Positions 1 through 10,107 of a DNA stretch of 64,000 bases are shown in pieces (within the stretch, counting starts at the first letter, position 1; the number at the start of each line of letters is the position of its first letter). The stretch spans positions 1 through 64,000 of the forward strand of contig CAKZWQ010000017.1 in the NCBI GenBank assembly GCA_937921935.1, in the 5' to 3' direction. This DNA is from an uncultured Gammaproteobacteria bacterium (GTDB lineage: Bacteria; Pseudomonadota; Gammaproteobacteria; Steroidobacterales; GCA-2729495). The notes beneath the pieces are model-generated. The model was not told where the DNA came from. It did no database searches and saw nothing but the letters and a program-made list of their open reading frames with translations. The position numbers and the translations under genes were made by a program.

Positions 1-5
1 AATGT

Positions 6-25
6 CTGCTTTTGGCCGAAAGCAG
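6..25. repeat. Short palindromic element CTGCTTT-TGGCCG-AAAGCAG, possible intergenic REP-like hairpin
   Basis: Perfect 7-bp inverted repeat read directly; copy number in the genome is unknown. Confidence 0.4.
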
Positions 26-259
26 GCGCTCAGAATAACCATGGGTAATTAGTCCAAAACCCTAGGTAAAAATACTGATTCGCCGACGAGTCCCGGCAAT
101 ATATATTTATTAGCAAGTTGCAACGAGTCGCAATCCCCCCTCGTGACTGGTTGTGCTTTTTTGGCCCCGCCCCGTGCGGGGCCTTTCTCATCTGGGAAAG
201 GTCTGCTGTTGGCTACTGTCGGGTCTCCGAGAACCAGATACGGGGAGATTGATAACGGG

Positions 260-850
260 TCAGGATGACGCGCGCTTGTAGTTGAATTTCTGCCCGCCGA
301 TAGAGGCTTCGTACATGAGCCCGCCCTTGGCCAGGGTGAAGATGGCCATGCCGACGGTCCAGCCCGCGGCGCCGGCACCTTCGCCTGAGATCGCTTCGTT
401 GCCGCCGGCCGAGGCTCCCGTGGTGCCCGCCTTGGCCTGTGCGCCAAGGGTGACTGCAACAGCGGAAGCTTCAGCACCGAACTCAAAATTACCGCTGGTG
501 AATTTGTCGTGGGCCGCCTTGTCCTGGAAGAAGACGATCTGGCTGTAAGCTTGTCCGCCCAGTTGAAAGCCGATGGTCAGCTGCGCCATGGATGCGTCAC
601 CGGTGTAGCCACCGCCTTCATAGACGCGACCTTTGCCGTAGGCGCCACCGAGGCCAATACCGCCCTTGCCGATGGTCGGAAAAACCGCGTAACCATAGGC
701 CTTCGAGAAAAAAGTCTGCGTGCCGTCGGCGGCACGAAATTTGGCGATGGCTTCGGCGTAGGGATCGGCCAGGGCAGCACCGCTGATTAACAGCAGGGCA
801 AGGCCTAATCTGATAGATACCGACATTAGTTCTCTCCGCGAATCACGCAT
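260..850 (-). CDS. Lipid-binding SYLF/YSC84-domain exported protein
   Basis: Signal peptide after MSVSIRLGLALLLISGAALA; SYLF-like AYGYAVFPTIGKGGIGLGGAYGKGRVYEGG. Confidence 0.8.
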   Translation of the reverse strand: MRDSRRELMSVSIRLGLALLLISGAALADPYAEAIAKFRAADGTQTFFSKAYGYAVFPTIGKGGIGLGGAYGKGRVYEGGGYTGDASMAQLTIGFQLGGQAYSQIVFFQDKAAHDKFTSGNFEFGAEASAVAVTLGAQAKAGTTGASAGGNEAISGEGAGAAGWTVGMAIFTLAKGGLMYEASIGGQKFNYKRASS

Positions 851-930
851 GGTTCGAATAAGTATCCGACCACCAACCGCTGGAAACCGTGAACCAGTGC
901 ACGTGAGGGCTTGTCGCAGGCCAGCATGGG

Positions 931-1665
931 TCAGAACCAGGCCGAAAGGCCGATGACTGCGCCCCAGCTGCTGCGTTCTTCGCCTGCATCCCGACGTAAT
1001 CCCCGGGTATCCGACAGCGCGCTTTCAAAATCTACGCCGATATAGGGTGAAAGTTCCGGTTTGACGGCGTAGTGCAGACGCAAGCCGGTTTCCAGCGTGG
1101 TGGGACCTTTGCCGACTTGCAGTTCAGAAACCTGGGAAAAGGCAAAGTCGAGCTCGGCGCGGGGCTGCAGGATCCATTGCTGGGTGAGCCGCAGGTCGTA
1201 CTCCAGTTCCAGGCGCGCCGACGCATCGCCGTCTTCGCTGATAAAGCCCGAGGCTTCCACCTCGATGCGGTAGGGCGCGAGTCCCTCCAGGGCGACTACG
1301 CCGTAAGTTTTCGAAGGGTTCGGCCGCAGATCGTGACGCAGGCCAAGTTGCAGATCCCAGAAGGGCGCAATGGCGCGACTGTAAAGTGCCTGCAGTTCGG
1401 CGCGCTCCAGGCCTTCGTCGCTGACGTCTTCACCCTGGGTCTTGAACCAGGCCTTATGCACATCACCGCCTATCCAGGCTTCGGCATCCCAGACGCGCGC
1501 GTCGTCGCCATCCCGGAACTGTGCTTCCAGGCGATCCAGGGCAACATAGATCAGCGGCCGATCGGGACCCATCCCCATCTCGGCTTGTGCTGAGAGGCCG
1601 AAGAGCAAGGCGCCGGTCAATAGCAGGCCAGATGATGTCGACTTATGCATTTTCGTCGGCCTCAA
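931..1665 (-). CDS. copB: Copper resistance protein B (outer membrane)
   Basis: CopB-like barrel (DARVWDAEAWIGGDVHKAWFKTQGE; LQLGLRHDLRP); overlaps the copA 3' end. Confidence 0.88.
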   Translation of the reverse strand: MRPTKMHKSTSSGLLLTGALLFGLSAQAEMGMGPDRPLIYVALDRLEAQFRDGDDARVWDAEAWIGGDVHKAWFKTQGEDVSDEGLERAELQALYSRAIAPFWDLQLGLRHDLRPNPSKTYGVVALEGLAPYRIEVEASGFISEDGDASARLELEYDLRLTQQWILQPRAELDFAFSQVSELQVGKGPTTLETGLRLHYAVKPELSPYIGVDFESALSDTRGLRRDAGEERSSWGAVIGLSAWF

Positions 1666-3394
1666 TCATGGGAGGCGAGACCTGCACGGTGCGCATCATG
1701 CCCGCCTTCATGTGCAGCAACAGGTGGCAGTGGAAAGCCCAGTCGCCGGGTGCATCGGCGGTTACCAGCACCGAGACTCGTTCGGCCGGCTTAACACTGA
1801 CGGTGTGTTTGCGCGGCATGGGTTGCTGGCCGTTTTCCAGTTCCATCCACATGCCATGCAGGTGGATGGGGTGTTCCATCATGGTGTGATTGATGAACAC
1901 CAGCCGCACTCGCTCGCCGTGGCGAAAGCGGATGGGTTCTGTCCCGCTGGTTCCTTTTTCGCCGTCGAAGGACCACATGTAGCGTTCCATGTTGCCCGTC
2001 AGGTTCAGCCAGATTTCACGGCTGGGTTCGCGCTGGTCATAAAAAGCTTCGCGCGCCCGCATATCGGCATAGGTCAGCACGCGGTGATCGACGTCCGTCA
2101 GCCCCGTGCCCGGTTCGTGAAGGCGACTCGTGGGCGCCGCTACAATATTCATCACGCCCGGGCCGCGTTTGGGAGTCCAGGCCGGCGGATCGACGGGCGC
2201 CTTGGCCTGGGCAGGGGGCATTGCGGCTGCTCCGCCATGCTGACTGTGGTCCATACCCGCGTGCCCGGCAGGCATGTCATGTTGCATATCGGCATGGCCC
2301 TCTCCATGACCTGCGCCGTGGCCGGCACCGTGTCCCATGTCCTGCATGGTGCGTTGGGGCGGGGTGCGCAGGGACGGAGCTTCGGCGCGCAGGCTCGCAG
2401 ACGGCGTGAGCCGGCCCACGGCCATGCCGGACCGATCCATGGCTTCCGCCACCATGGCATAGGCCCGGTCGCCGTCAGGTTCCACCACAAAATCCATGGT
2501 CTCAGCGACGCCCAGCTGGGCTTCGTCAACCGTCACCGGTTGCAGGTTCTGCCCGTCCGCCTGCACAACAGTCAGGGGCAGTCCGGGAATGCGAAAATTG
2601 AAGTAGGTCATAGCCGAGGCGTTGATGACTCGCAAGCGTACGCGTTCGCCCGGGGTGAACAGGCCGGTCCAGTCATCTGTGGGACCGTGGCCATTCATCA
2701 GATACGTATAAGTCATCCCCGTGATGTCGGCTATATCACTGCGCACCATCCGCATGCGTTCCCATTCGGCCTGGTCGTTACGATTAAGCAGGTCCGCCAG
2801 GGTGGGTTGCTGCTGATTATAGTAGTCGGCGTGTTTTTTGAGTTTTGACCACACGCGCGCGGGCGATTCGAAACTCCAGTCCGACAGTACGAGAATTAGT
2901 TCGCGATCGGCCGTGACGACGTCCTCATCGGCCGGGTCAACGACCAGCGGGCCGTAAACACCCAGCTGTTCCTGGAATCCCGAGTGACTGTGGTACCAGT
3001 AGGTGCCGTGCTGCTGCAGGCGAAAGCGGTATTCGAAAGTCGATTGCGGTTTGATGCCCGCGAAACTGATGCCCGGCACTCCATCCATGGATGGCGGCAG
3101 CAAAATGCCATGCCAGTGCAGGGAGGTGTCTGCATCCAGATCGTTCCGGACACGGAGCACAACTTCCTCGCCTTCGCGCATACGCAGCAGGGGGCCGGGC
3201 AGGGTGCCGTTAATGCTGTTGATTGCTGCCGGCCGGTTATCAATGCTCACCGTCTGTCGCTGAATATTCAGCTCAAACTCGTTGGACACTGGCGTGGGTT
3301 GGCCATTGGCTGCCCAGCCAGGCAGCAGGGCCTGGCTGCCAAGCAGTGCGGCGGTGCCGGGCGCGGCACGCAATAACTGTCTTCGTGAAATCAT
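1643..3394 (-). CDS. copA: Copper resistance multicopper oxidase CopA
   Basis: RR-containing N-terminus; LHWHGILLP, HPIHLHGMWMEL and HCHLLLHMKAGM copper sites; Met/His-rich insert. Confidence 0.95.
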   Translation of the reverse strand: MISRRQLLRAAPGTAALLGSQALLPGWAANGQPTPVSNEFELNIQRQTVSIDNRPAAINSINGTLPGPLLRMREGEEVVLRVRNDLDADTSLHWHGILLPPSMDGVPGISFAGIKPQSTFEYRFRLQQHGTYWYHSHSGFQEQLGVYGPLVVDPADEDVVTADRELILVLSDWSFESPARVWSKLKKHADYYNQQQPTLADLLNRNDQAEWERMRMVRSDIADITGMTYTYLMNGHGPTDDWTGLFTPGERVRLRVINASAMTYFNFRIPGLPLTVVQADGQNLQPVTVDEAQLGVAETMDFVVEPDGDRAYAMVAEAMDRSGMAVGRLTPSASLRAEAPSLRTPPQRTMQDMGHGAGHGAGHGEGHADMQHDMPAGHAGMDHSQHGGAAAMPPAQAKAPVDPPAWTPKRGPGVMNIVAAPTSRLHEPGTGLTDVDHRVLTYADMRAREAFYDQREPSREIWLNLTGNMERYMWSFDGEKGTSGTEPIRFRHGERVRLVFINHTMMEHPIHLHGMWMELENGQQPMPRKHTVSVKPAERVSVLVTADAPGDWAFHCHLLLHMKAGMMRTVQVSPPMIEADENA

Positions 3395-3480
3395 CTCATC
3401 TGTCCTGTCATCACACGTGGGACGGACGCATCCTCGCGTCCGCGCATAAGCTGGCCCGAAGGGCCGAGGGTGATGGGGCG

Positions 3481-3867
3481 CTAGTTGAGCATTCGGTCGC
3501 AGAGACCGACGGGTGTGGCCGGGAAGTGGCCTGGCGACGCGCGCGGCGTCGCATCAATCCGGGGTGGTTTGACGGGCTTGAATTCGAGCCGGTAGGCGGG
3601 TATCAGCGCGCTGCCAGGTTCAGCATCCAGGTCCGGCTGCCGAACGGTCTGATGGGCCCAGTCAGGGCCGGCTCCGTCGGCCAGAGGCGCGGAATCACAT
3701 CCCTGGGCGCAGCGGTCATTATGTGATGTCGGCGCCGGGCCGGCTGCATGGCAGGCTGCCGGTTCACCATCAGCCGCCGGACCAGCTTTTGCGGCCGGCA
3801 CAGGCAATGCCGCAGCGAGCAAGGCTATCGCGGTGCAGCAGGCAATCCAGGGGCGCAAATTCTTCAT
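3481..3867 (-). CDS. Small exported Cys/His-containing protein upstream of copA, unknown
   Basis: Signal peptide; same strand and immediately upstream of copA. Confidence 0.5.
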   Translation of the reverse strand: MKNLRPWIACCTAIALLAAALPVPAAKAGPAADGEPAACHAAGPAPTSHNDRCAQGCDSAPLADGAGPDWAHQTVRQPDLDAEPGSALIPAYRLEFKPVKPPRIDATPRASPGHFPATPVGLCDRMLN

Positions 3868-4123
3868 GGATTAATGTTACGAGGGGCGCATCACCCGGCG
3901 CAAGCGCAGCTCCCCCAAAATTGGGGTTTTACTGGCTCCTGCCAGTCCCTTTGGTTGCTTTTTTCGGCCAGCCTCACAATCTACCCAACTCCTGCTACTA
4001 TCTTCCTTAACGGCTGATAATAACTCGAAAAAAGAAGCCGCTACCCACTACCGCAGCGACCAGAAACCAGTCCCTCGGCGGGCCGCAAGCATCGCTGCTA
4101 ATAACAACATGGAGGGGAAACTA

Positions 4124-4711
4124 ATGTTTGAACTGGGCAAGAAAGACGGTTCCGAAGCAGGCAACGAAAACAGCAGCCAGTCCGGCGACCAGTGGCCAGA
4201 TACCCAGGATCAGTCGTCACATGCAGCCGCCTCAGCGGCCAGTCAGGGTGTGGCGGCTATTGGCCGATCCATCCGTATTAATGGCGACCTGGAAGGCGAA
4301 GAAGATCTGCGCATCGACGGTGAGGTCAACGGCACCGTGCGTCTGAAGAAGAATGCGGTGATCATCGGTTCTGACGGCAAGATTCGCGCTGACGTCTATG
4401 CCAAGTCCGTGGCCGTGGAGGGCGCTGTCGAAGGCGATCTCTTTGGGGCCGAACAAGTCAGTATTCGCAGAAGTGCGACGGTCAAGGGCAACATCACTGC
4501 GCCCCGGGTCAGCCTGGAAGACGGCGCCCACTTCAAGGGCTCTATTGAGATGGATCCCGAGGCGGTGAAGGCTGCTTTGGGTGATGCAGCGATTGCGTCT
4601 GCCTCATCGAAACAATCACAGCCTGCGGCCAAACCCACGCCTATTGCAGCGTCGAAGGTGAACGGTGATGCGAGTCATGCCGAGGAGCCCATTCACGCGG
4701 CCAAGGGTTAA
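4124..4711 (+). CDS. Bactofilin (polymer-forming cytoskeletal protein)
   Basis: SIRINGDLEGEEDLRIDGEVNGTVRLKKNAVIIGSDGKIRADVYAKSVAVEGAVEGDL; SD ggaggggaaact before ATG 4124. Confidence 0.9.
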   Translation: MFELGKKDGSEAGNENSSQSGDQWPDTQDQSSHAAASAASQGVAAIGRSIRINGDLEGEEDLRIDGEVNGTVRLKKNAVIIGSDGKIRADVYAKSVAVEGAVEGDLFGAEQVSIRRSATVKGNITAPRVSLEDGAHFKGSIEMDPEAVKAALGDAAIASASSKQSQPAAKPTPIAASKVNGDASHAEEPIHAAKG

Positions 4712-4748
4712 TGCCCCTCGTTGGTTTGCTGAGGGATGAGCTGACACA

Positions 4749-5363
4749 ATGATCGGGTCTCTCGCACGATCGTTTTCCCGGGAAGAGCCGGCGGCGCCTG
4801 AGCCTTTTAATGCGCCGCTGTTTCGATCCCTGATTGAACGCATACCCGAAGACGAGCGCTGGGTGGTGCTGGACTTGGGGGCAGTCTGTCCGAGGGTGAT
4901 TTCCCTGTTCGGCGGCCACCGCTGCCGGCTCGATATTGCCGATGTGGGCTTGGGACTGGCCGCTTTAGAGAGGCCTCTGGAGTCGCCAGACCTGCGCAAG
5001 GCCGCTGAGGCGTTGCTGCCGGAGCTGCATGCCGAGGCGGCGGACCTGGTGCTGTGCTGGGATACCCTGAACTATCTGAACCGCGATGCCCTCACGGCAC
5101 TGATGGCCAGAATCCATGACCGTTGCCGTCCCGGCACCCTGGTGCATGCCCTGATTTGTTACTCCGATTCACAGATGCCGGTTGAGCCGGGACACTACGT
5201 GCCCCAGGACGATGGCAGCCTGGTGAATGCGACCGATTGCAACGAGCAAAGGGACGCGCCGCGTTACAGCCCGGAAGATCTGACTCTTTGCATGCAGGGT
5301 TACAGCATCGATCGGGCCATGTTGCTGAGCAATGGTATGCAGGAGTTCCTGTTTCGCCTCTGA
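4749..5363 (+). CDS. SAM-dependent methyltransferase-like protein
   Basis: WVVLDLGAVCPRVISLFGGHRCRLDIADVG...ADLVLCWDTLNYLNRDALTALMARI layout. Confidence 0.55.
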   Translation: MIGSLARSFSREEPAAPEPFNAPLFRSLIERIPEDERWVVLDLGAVCPRVISLFGGHRCRLDIADVGLGLAALERPLESPDLRKAAEALLPELHAEAADLVLCWDTLNYLNRDALTALMARIHDRCRPGTLVHALICYSDSQMPVEPGHYVPQDDGSLVNATDCNEQRDAPRYSPEDLTLCMQGYSIDRAMLLSNGMQEFLFRL

Positions 5364-5383
5364 CTTGATCTGGCGTAGTAAAA

Positions 5384-5409
5384 AAAACGGCCCCGACAGG
5401 GGCCGTTTT
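5384..5409. terminator. Bidirectional rho-independent terminator
   Basis: AAAACGGCCCC-GACA-GGGGCCGTTTT perfect inverted repeat between convergent genes. Confidence 0.9.
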
Positions 5410-5429
5410 GCTATGCGTGGTTGGTCGGC

Positions 5430-7394
5430 CTATTGCGGGTTGTACCAGATAGGTGAGGTATAGGCTCGTTCCTGAGTGGTCATTGGCACATTGGCCGGCA
5501 TCGTCACGCCGAATCTTGCTGCTTCATAAGCAGTCCAGCGCGGCGTCGGGATTTCCAGTACCCGTACATAGTAGACAGCGGGCTGATCGGCATCGAAATC
5601 CGGATCTGTCCATACGCCGATAAGTTCCGGAGAGCCGATGCTGTTCTTCCAGTTGGCCTTGGCTACGTTTACCGTATTGCCTACGGGTGGCAGCTGGCCG
5701 TCTGCGCCGGGCTGGCGATCATCTGACCAGGCCACGTCGTAGATTTTTTCCTGTCGCTCACCGTCTTCAATCCAGCCCTTCACAATTTGTATGCGATCCA
5801 GGTTGCCGGAGATAGGATCTCTCAGGGCTGCCACCAGGAAACTGGGGGCGATACCTGCTTCCGGCGCGGGCATCAAGGTACCGCCCATGGGAATGCCCTT
5901 GCGGTAGCCGATATTTGCCGGCAAGCGATCATTCGCATCTTCTGCGGTGAAGTCCCAGCCGCCGAAAAAGCGCACGGTCATGCGTGGTCCGGTTGTGGCA
6001 TAGGTTTCTTTCTTTTCCATGGCATCGAAGAGCGCGCCACGGCTGTTCTCTGTCGCCCAGACAGCTGCGAGCCCCGAGGCCACCATGTCCCAGCTTTCGT
6101 ATTTGCCGCCCGGCGTCTCCGCCATTGCGTGCTTGTAGCGAGCCGGGCTTGGCTCGGCGCCTGAGTGCTTGCCAAAAAAGTTTTCCTCCTCGGCAGTTGC
6201 CAGGCCCGTGTGGCTGTCCGTCGAGCCGATCATGCCGAACTGATAGGGGTTGGTTCCCAGCCGCTGTTCCAGCTGCAGACCAATCTGCAGGGCTGAGCGT
6301 GCGTACTCATATTGCAGCATGTCGTCTTCTTTGGGCGCGCTGAGATCCAGGTTCCCCTGGTCCCAGGTTTCGTAATCGGCAAACTCATCGTCCGGCGAAA
6401 GCAGTGGGTGGGCTTCGCCATCGCCCTTGATCTGGGTGGCTTCGTAGAGCGGTTCCCATTTGGCTCGCGTCTCGGCGTACTCCTTGTCGAAACGTTTACC
6501 CGTGAACGAATCGCGCTCCGGGAACATGATGCCGTTGCTCAAATTGCCGTTGTGGGCAATGGCCAGGACATTGCCCCCGGTCTTGTCTTCGTAGGTCTGC
6601 AGCCATTTCCACAGGTCGCGTGGGTTGTCACTGCCCAGCGGTTTGATGGTGGTGTAGGGTTCCATCGTGCTGGCCTTGGTTGCGCCGTCACGGTAGACAA
6701 CGACGCGATGGAGGTTGTTGCCCCCTGTGTTCGAGGTCCATTCGTAACCGATAAATGCGGTGAAGTTACCTGGGTCGTTGTACTTCTCCGCAGCCTGCAC
6801 CGTTTCTTCCCAGGCAGCGCGGTAGGACATGGAGCCAGGCAGTGATTCCAGGGCAGGCGGGAAGGTGCCCTGCGAGAAGCGAACAATGACGTCAGCCGCA
6901 ACCTCGACGCCTGCCTGGCCGCCTTGCTGAATCTTCTCGTACCATTCTTTGCCCACCGGGTCGGCCAGCATTGCGGGGTCACCGGCATAGAGCCGGGGGA
7001 AAAATCCCATGTTGTCGGAGTGGTCCGCGACAACCAGAAAATCCAGGGGTCTTGATAAACGCACCTGGAGCCCTGTTGAAGAGGTGATTTCCTCACCGCT
7101 GGCAAAACGATAGGCATCTTCCGGATTCAAGCGAGCACCGAATGCACCCGCATCCATGGACAGGCCCGTGTGCAAGTGCGTGTCGCCGAAATACGGCCGA
7201 TCGGGGAAGTTGCGGCCGGCATAGGGCGAGAAGTCTGCCTGTGCCGGGAAAGCATCTACCAGGCCTTCAGCCGGGGGCATGGGGTCGCCTGCGATAGACA
7301 GTGTAGCGCTCAGGCAGCCGATTAAAATGGAAATGGCGGTACGGATGCTCATCAGTATTTCCCCTGTGTTGCAGCCTTGCTGGGCCGACTGCAT
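5430..7394 (-). CDS. DUF3604 domain-containing exported protein
   Basis: RPYFGDTHLHTGLSMDAGAFG, DFLVVADHSDNMG, GMIGSTDSHTGL; signal peptide. Confidence 0.85.
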   Translation of the reverse strand: MQSAQQGCNTGEILMSIRTAISILIGCLSATLSIAGDPMPPAEGLVDAFPAQADFSPYAGRNFPDRPYFGDTHLHTGLSMDAGAFGARLNPEDAYRFASGEEITSSTGLQVRLSRPLDFLVVADHSDNMGFFPRLYAGDPAMLADPVGKEWYEKIQQGGQAGVEVAADVIVRFSQGTFPPALESLPGSMSYRAAWEETVQAAEKYNDPGNFTAFIGYEWTSNTGGNNLHRVVVYRDGATKASTMEPYTTIKPLGSDNPRDLWKWLQTYEDKTGGNVLAIAHNGNLSNGIMFPERDSFTGKRFDKEYAETRAKWEPLYEATQIKGDGEAHPLLSPDDEFADYETWDQGNLDLSAPKEDDMLQYEYARSALQIGLQLEQRLGTNPYQFGMIGSTDSHTGLATAEEENFFGKHSGAEPSPARYKHAMAETPGGKYESWDMVASGLAAVWATENSRGALFDAMEKKETYATTGPRMTVRFFGGWDFTAEDANDRLPANIGYRKGIPMGGTLMPAPEAGIAPSFLVAALRDPISGNLDRIQIVKGWIEDGERQEKIYDVAWSDDRQPGADGQLPPVGNTVNVAKANWKNSIGSPELIGVWTDPDFDADQPAVYYVRVLEIPTPRWTAYEAARFGVTMPANVPMTTQERAYTSPIWYNPQ

Positions 7395-7500
7395 TATTGG
7401 TCTGCAGCATTCTACATTGAAATTTTACCTAACGAATGAGCGGCACGAGCGTTGGTCTATCCGTGCGCTAATAGTTTGAGATGGTTCTGGAGCAATAGCA

Positions 7501-8975
7501 TGAAAAAAGCAATTGTCTACTTGTGCGCGGCCGCCGCGATCACGGTGATATCGGTCGCTGGCGCCAAAGACCACCAGCGTATGGAGGTTGACCTTCTGGG
7601 TCAAAAAGCTGTGCCCGCCGATGCCTATTACGGTATCCAGACCGCCCGTGCGCTGGAAAACTTCCAGATCTCCGGGCGCACGCTGCAGGATTATCCGGCG
7701 CTGATTAATGCTTGGGCCCTGGTCAAAATGGCGGCTGCACAAGGCAATGCGGATGTCGGCAAGATGGATGCCAAAACCCGCGACGCCATTGTCAAAGCGG
7801 GTGAGGCAATCCTGGCGGGTCGGTATCACGACCAATTCCTCGTCGATCCCTACCAGGGTGGCGCCGGCACCTCCACCAATATGAATGCCAATGAGGTCAT
7901 GGCGAACGTGGCCCTGGAGTTGATGGGCAAGAAGCTGGGCGATTACGAGGTCATCGAACCCCACGATGATCTCAATATGTCCCAGTCCACGAATGACTCT
8001 TACCCCACGGCCCTTAAGGTGGCGATCCTGGTGCAGAACGATGCATTAGTTGCTGAGGCAGAATTACTGGTTGCTGCTTTGCGTGCCAAAGGCAATGAAT
8101 TTCTGCGGGTACTGAAAATGGGTCGTACAGAAATGCAGGATGCCGTGCCCATGACCCTGGGGCAGGAATTTCATGCCATGGCCAACGGGCTGGAGAGCGA
8201 GATTGCCTTTCTGCGCCTGTCAGAGAAGTCTCTTTACCCGATAAACATGGGTGGCACAGCCATTGGGACGGGCATCAATGCGCCCCCGGGTTACGCCGAG
8301 GCGGTGGCCAGGCACCTGGCCAAGCTCACCGGCAAGCCGTTCGTGAAAGCCGATGATCTGATCATGTCCTCCTGGGATCAGCAGGCCTTTATGGTCGAGT
8401 CGGGTGCGCTGAGAAATATGGCCGTCAAGCTGTCGAAGATTGCCAGTGACCTGATTCTCCTGTCTTCAGGGCCCCGGGCCGGCCTTGGCGAGATTAACCT
8501 GCCGCCCATGCAGCCTGGCTCATCGATCATGCCCGGGAAGGTCAATCCGGTGATCGCCGAGTTGATGAACCTGGTGTCATTCCGCGTTATTGCCAATGAC
8601 CTGGCGGTCACGCTCAGCGCGCGTAACGGCCAGTTGCAGTTGAATGCTTATGAACCCCTTGAAGCTATTGCGATTCTTGAATCGCAAATGTTGCTGACTA
8701 ATGCGATGCGCACGCTGCGCGAGCGTGCCATCGACGGCATCACGGCCAACCGCGACACCCTTGAGGGCTATATCGAGCGGACCGTTGGCATTGTCACGGC
8801 CCTTAACCCGGTTATCGGCTATGAGGCCGCCACGGAACTGGCCAAGGAAGCCTATGAAACCGACAAGGGGATTCTGCAGATTATTCGGGAGAAGAAGATT
8901 CTCACGGATGCGCAGATCGAGGATCTACTGGACGTGGAAGAATTGACCGGTCTGGATGCAAAGGCTTATCAATAA
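7501..8975 (+). CDS. aspA: Aspartate ammonia-lyase with N-terminal signal peptide (predicted periplasmic aspartase)
   Basis: DLLGQKAVPADAYYGIQTARALENF, YQGGAGTSTNMNANEV, AGLGEINLPPMQPGSSIMPGKVNPV; MKKAIVYLCAAAAITVISVAGA leader; SD ggag. Confidence 0.93.
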
Positions 8976-9032
8976 AAATTGTGCGGGCCATCTTGGCAGT
9001 CACTGGCCGTGCCATCTAATGGAGAAGAACTC

Positions 9033-10100
9033 ATGAGAATTTATCAGGCTGTTTTCGTTGTATCCCTGGCGCTGCTGCTGGCTGGGCTGGCCCAGGCCGG
9101 TGGACATGCCGACAAGCCCACGGTGGTCATTCTGGCCACGGGTGGCACCATCGCCGGCTCGGCTGAAACTCAGACCCAGGCCGGCTATACGTCGGGGCAG
9201 GTGGGCGTTGAAGTTCTTATTGATGCGGTCCCGCAGATCGCCGAAATCGCTACTGTCACGGGCGAGCAGATCGCTAACGTGGGCAGCCAGGATATGTCGG
9301 ACGAGATCTGGTTGAAGCTGGCTAAGCGGATTAATGAGCTGCAGAAATCTGCCGCGGTGGATGGCATCGTTATTACTCATGGGACAGATACCCTGGAGGA
9401 AACGGGCTATTTCCTTAACCTGACCGTCAAGGGTGACAAGCCCGTGGTCATGACGGCTGCCATGCGGCCATCCACGGCGTTGTCAGCCGACGGGCCTATT
9501 AATATCTTTAATGCTGTCGCTATTGCTGCTGACCCCCAGGCCAACGGCCGGGGGGTGATGATTGTTGCCAATGATCATATCCACGGTGCCCGGAGCGTGA
9601 CCAAAACCAACACCACGGCGGTTCACACCTTTGAGTCTTCTGAAAGTGGGTTGCTGGGTGAGTCGCTCTACGGCAAGAATCGCTATTACCGGTATCCCTA
9701 TCGTACGCACACGACTGACAGCGAATTTTCCGTTGAGGGCGTGGAAAAGTTGCCTCGGGTAGACGTTATCTATATCACGGCTGACGTTTCTGCCGACTTG
9801 ATTGATGCTGCCGTCAAGAACGGTGCCAAGGGTCTGGTTACCGCTGGCGTTGGCAATGGCAACATGACCGGACCCGCTCTGGAGGCTGTTAAATCTGCCA
9901 TCAACAAGGGCGTGGTTGTGGTGCGTTCCTCGCGGGTGCCCACCGGTGCAACCGGGCGCAATGTGGAAGTGAGCGATGATGAGGTGGGCACAATAGCCTC
10001 GGGTAGTCTGAATCCGGCCAAGGCCCGCGTGCTGCTGAAGCTTGCCCTGCTGAATACCACGGATATTCAGGCGATTCAGGCTGACTTTGAGCTCTACTGA
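9033..10100 (+). CDS. ansB: Type II (periplasmic) L-asparaginase
   Basis: Signal peptide; ILATGGTIAGSAE and IVITHGTDTLEETGYFLNL active-site motifs; SD ggagaa. Confidence 0.93.
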   Translation: MRIYQAVFVVSLALLLAGLAQAGGHADKPTVVILATGGTIAGSAETQTQAGYTSGQVGVEVLIDAVPQIAEIATVTGEQIANVGSQDMSDEIWLKLAKRINELQKSAAVDGIVITHGTDTLEETGYFLNLTVKGDKPVVMTAAMRPSTALSADGPINIFNAVAIAADPQANGRGVMIVANDHIHGARSVTKTNTTAVHTFESSESGLLGESLYGKNRYYRYPYRTHTTDSEFSVEGVEKLPRVDVIYITADVSADLIDAAVKNGAKGLVTAGVGNGNMTGPALEAVKSAINKGVVVVRSSRVPTGATGRNVEVSDDEVGTIASGSLNPAKARVLLKLALLNTTDIQAIQADFELY

Positions 10101-10107
10101 TTAGAGT

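Noticed and set aside
163-185. GGCCCCGCCCCGTGCGGGGCC as intrinsic terminator
   Set aside because: Hairpin is real, but the T-run lies 5' of the stem and only TTTCTC follows; gene it would serve is unclear
1712-2848. 378-aa + strand ORF
   Set aside because: Antisense shadow of copA; low-complexity translation with no domain; typical of GC-rich coding DNA
7395-7500. FNR/ANR site upstream of the aspartase
   Set aside because: Expected biologically, but no convincing TTGAT-N4-ATCAA was found by eye
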